6,297 nucleotides of DNA, taken from positions 1 to 6,297 of the forward strand of contig DAOUHO010000112.1 of NCBI GenBank assembly GCA_034428595.1, read 5' to 3'. Under the pieces are notes generated by a model, which was not told the DNA's origin, ran no database searches, and saw only the letters and a program-made list of their open reading frames with translations. This DNA comes from JAJECS01 sp034428595 (lineage in GTDB: Bacteria > Chloroflexota > UBA11872). Shown one piece after another: positions 5,717 through 6,297 of this stretch (positions are counted from its first letter, which is position 1; the number at the start of each line of letters is the position of its first letter). The position numbers and the translations under genes were made by a program.

Positions 5717-6297
5717 CAGTTCGTATAGGAGCCGTCGCGGCGGCGCAGGTGGGGGGCTTCCCAGAAGATCGTCGGATGATCGGCCAGCGCATCCTCGTTG
5801 AGCTTGACGCCCAGCCCCGGCGCCTCGGGCAGCGGAAACGCGTCGCCCTCGATGTCCAGGCCCTCCGGGAACAGGTCCGGCGGCCGCGCCCGCGCATTCC
5901 AGTTGTATTCGAGCAGGGCGAAGTTTGGAATGGCCGTGCAAAAGTGCACCGCCGCCGCCGTGGAAATCGGTCCCAGCGGGTTGTGCGGCATCACTTCCAA
6001 GTAGTGCGCCTCCGCCATGCCCGCGACCTTCCGCGCCGCGGTGAAACCGCCCACGTTGCACACGTCCAGCCGCACGTAGTTGCTCAGTCCGCGCTCGATG
6101 AACGGCGCAAAGACGTAGATGCCCGAGAACTCCTCGCCGATGGCAAAGGGAATGTCGGTCATGGTGCGCAGCGAGGCATAGGCGTCGGGGCTCTCGGACC
6201 TGATCGGCTCTTCCAGGAACATGAGGTTGACGTCGTCGACCAGCCGGCAGAACTCGGCAGCCTCCGCCACGCTGAGCCGGTGATGGAAGTCGATTCC
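5713..6297 (-). CDS. Galactonate dehydratase-like enolase-superfamily protein, 5' end cut by window
   Basis: These are the C-terminal 194 residues of an acid-sugar dehydratase; the frame is open to the right edge, so roughly half the protein is missing. Counting from the edge, it begins GIDFHHR, where D3 is the first metal ligand and H5 the likely base. Next come E29 in FLEEP, E55 in GEEF, D78 in LDVC and H105 in MPHNPLGPI. This D-x-H, E, E, then PHxPLGPI set is that of D-galactonate dehydratase (DgoD)-type enzymes, and the C-terminus RRRDGSYTNW is also typical of that group. The reaction would be dehydration of an aldonate to a 2-keto-3-deoxy acid. Which sugar acid cannot be told from the C-terminal half. 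It heads the visible part of the minus-strand operon and overlaps the next gene by four bases (GTGA). Confidence 0.93.
   Translation of the reverse strand, partial: GIDFHHRLSVAEAAEFCRLVDDVNLMFLEEPIRSESPDAYASLRTMTDIPFAIGEEFSGIYVFAPFIERGLSNYVRLDVCNVGGFTAARKVAGMAEAHYLEVMPHNPLGPISTAAAVHFCTAIPNFALLEYNWNARARPPDLFPEGLDIEGDAFPLPEAPGLGVKLNEDALADHPTIFWEAPHLRRRDGSYTNW

Noticed and set aside
5717..6061. N-terminal extension of the DapA/NAL-family frame, suggesting a fusion protein
   Set aside because: The extension overlaps the dehydratase coding sequence in another frame, has no similarity to known domains, and the GTGA overlap gives a natural start at 5716.

Overview
The window is GC-rich bacterial DNA, about two thirds G+C by eye, with strong G/C preference at third codon positions. 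Genes are tightly packed, several with 4-base stop/start overlaps. Three different mandelate racemase/muconate lactonizing enzyme (enolase superfamily) genes sit within 6.3 kb, next to Gfo/Idh/MocA, DapA/NAL-type and iron-ADH-type enzymes. This is a carbohydrate or sugar-acid catabolic region. Large families of such COG4948 paralogues are known from SAR202-type Chloroflexota, so a SAR202-like or sponge/ocean-associated Chloroflexota genome is a reasonable but unproven guess. Nothing here fixes the taxonomy.

Layout. Positions 3-2182 hold two + strand enolase-superfamily genes joined by an ATGA overlap. The first is cut by the left edge and has all the expected sugar-acid dehydratase residues. 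The second has an unusual active site and a C-terminal extension. Positions 2183-2448 carry no gene but contain repeat structure: a 20-bp near-palindrome and a roughly 116-bp element bounded by inverted repeats, with a smaller perfect hairpin inside. Positions 2449-2676 may encode a small basic protein on the + strand, with a strong ribosome binding site but no ATG at the expected place. Its stop abuts the stop of the converging operon.

Positions 2677-6297 are one minus-strand operon, read right to left: an acid-sugar dehydratase cut by the right edge, a DapA/NAL-family aldolase or lyase (GTGA overlap), an iron-ADH/glycerol-1-phosphate dehydrogenase-like enzyme (12-base gap) and a Gfo/Idh/MocA oxidoreductase (16-base gap).

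How the genes may work together (inference): the oxidoreductase oxidises a sugar or cyclitol. A dehydratase turns the sugar acid into a 2-keto-3-deoxy acid. The DapA/NAL-family enzyme cleaves or further dehydrates that acid. The iron-ADH-like enzyme handles the resulting aldehyde or ketone. This would resemble a non-phosphorylative Entner-Doudoroff-type route, but substrates cannot be read from the sequence. I see no tRNA, rRNA, CRISPR array, transposase or phage gene. No clearly new molecular system is visible. The most unusual items are the atypical second enolase-superfamily protein, the inverted-repeat element and the small gene with a non-canonical start.
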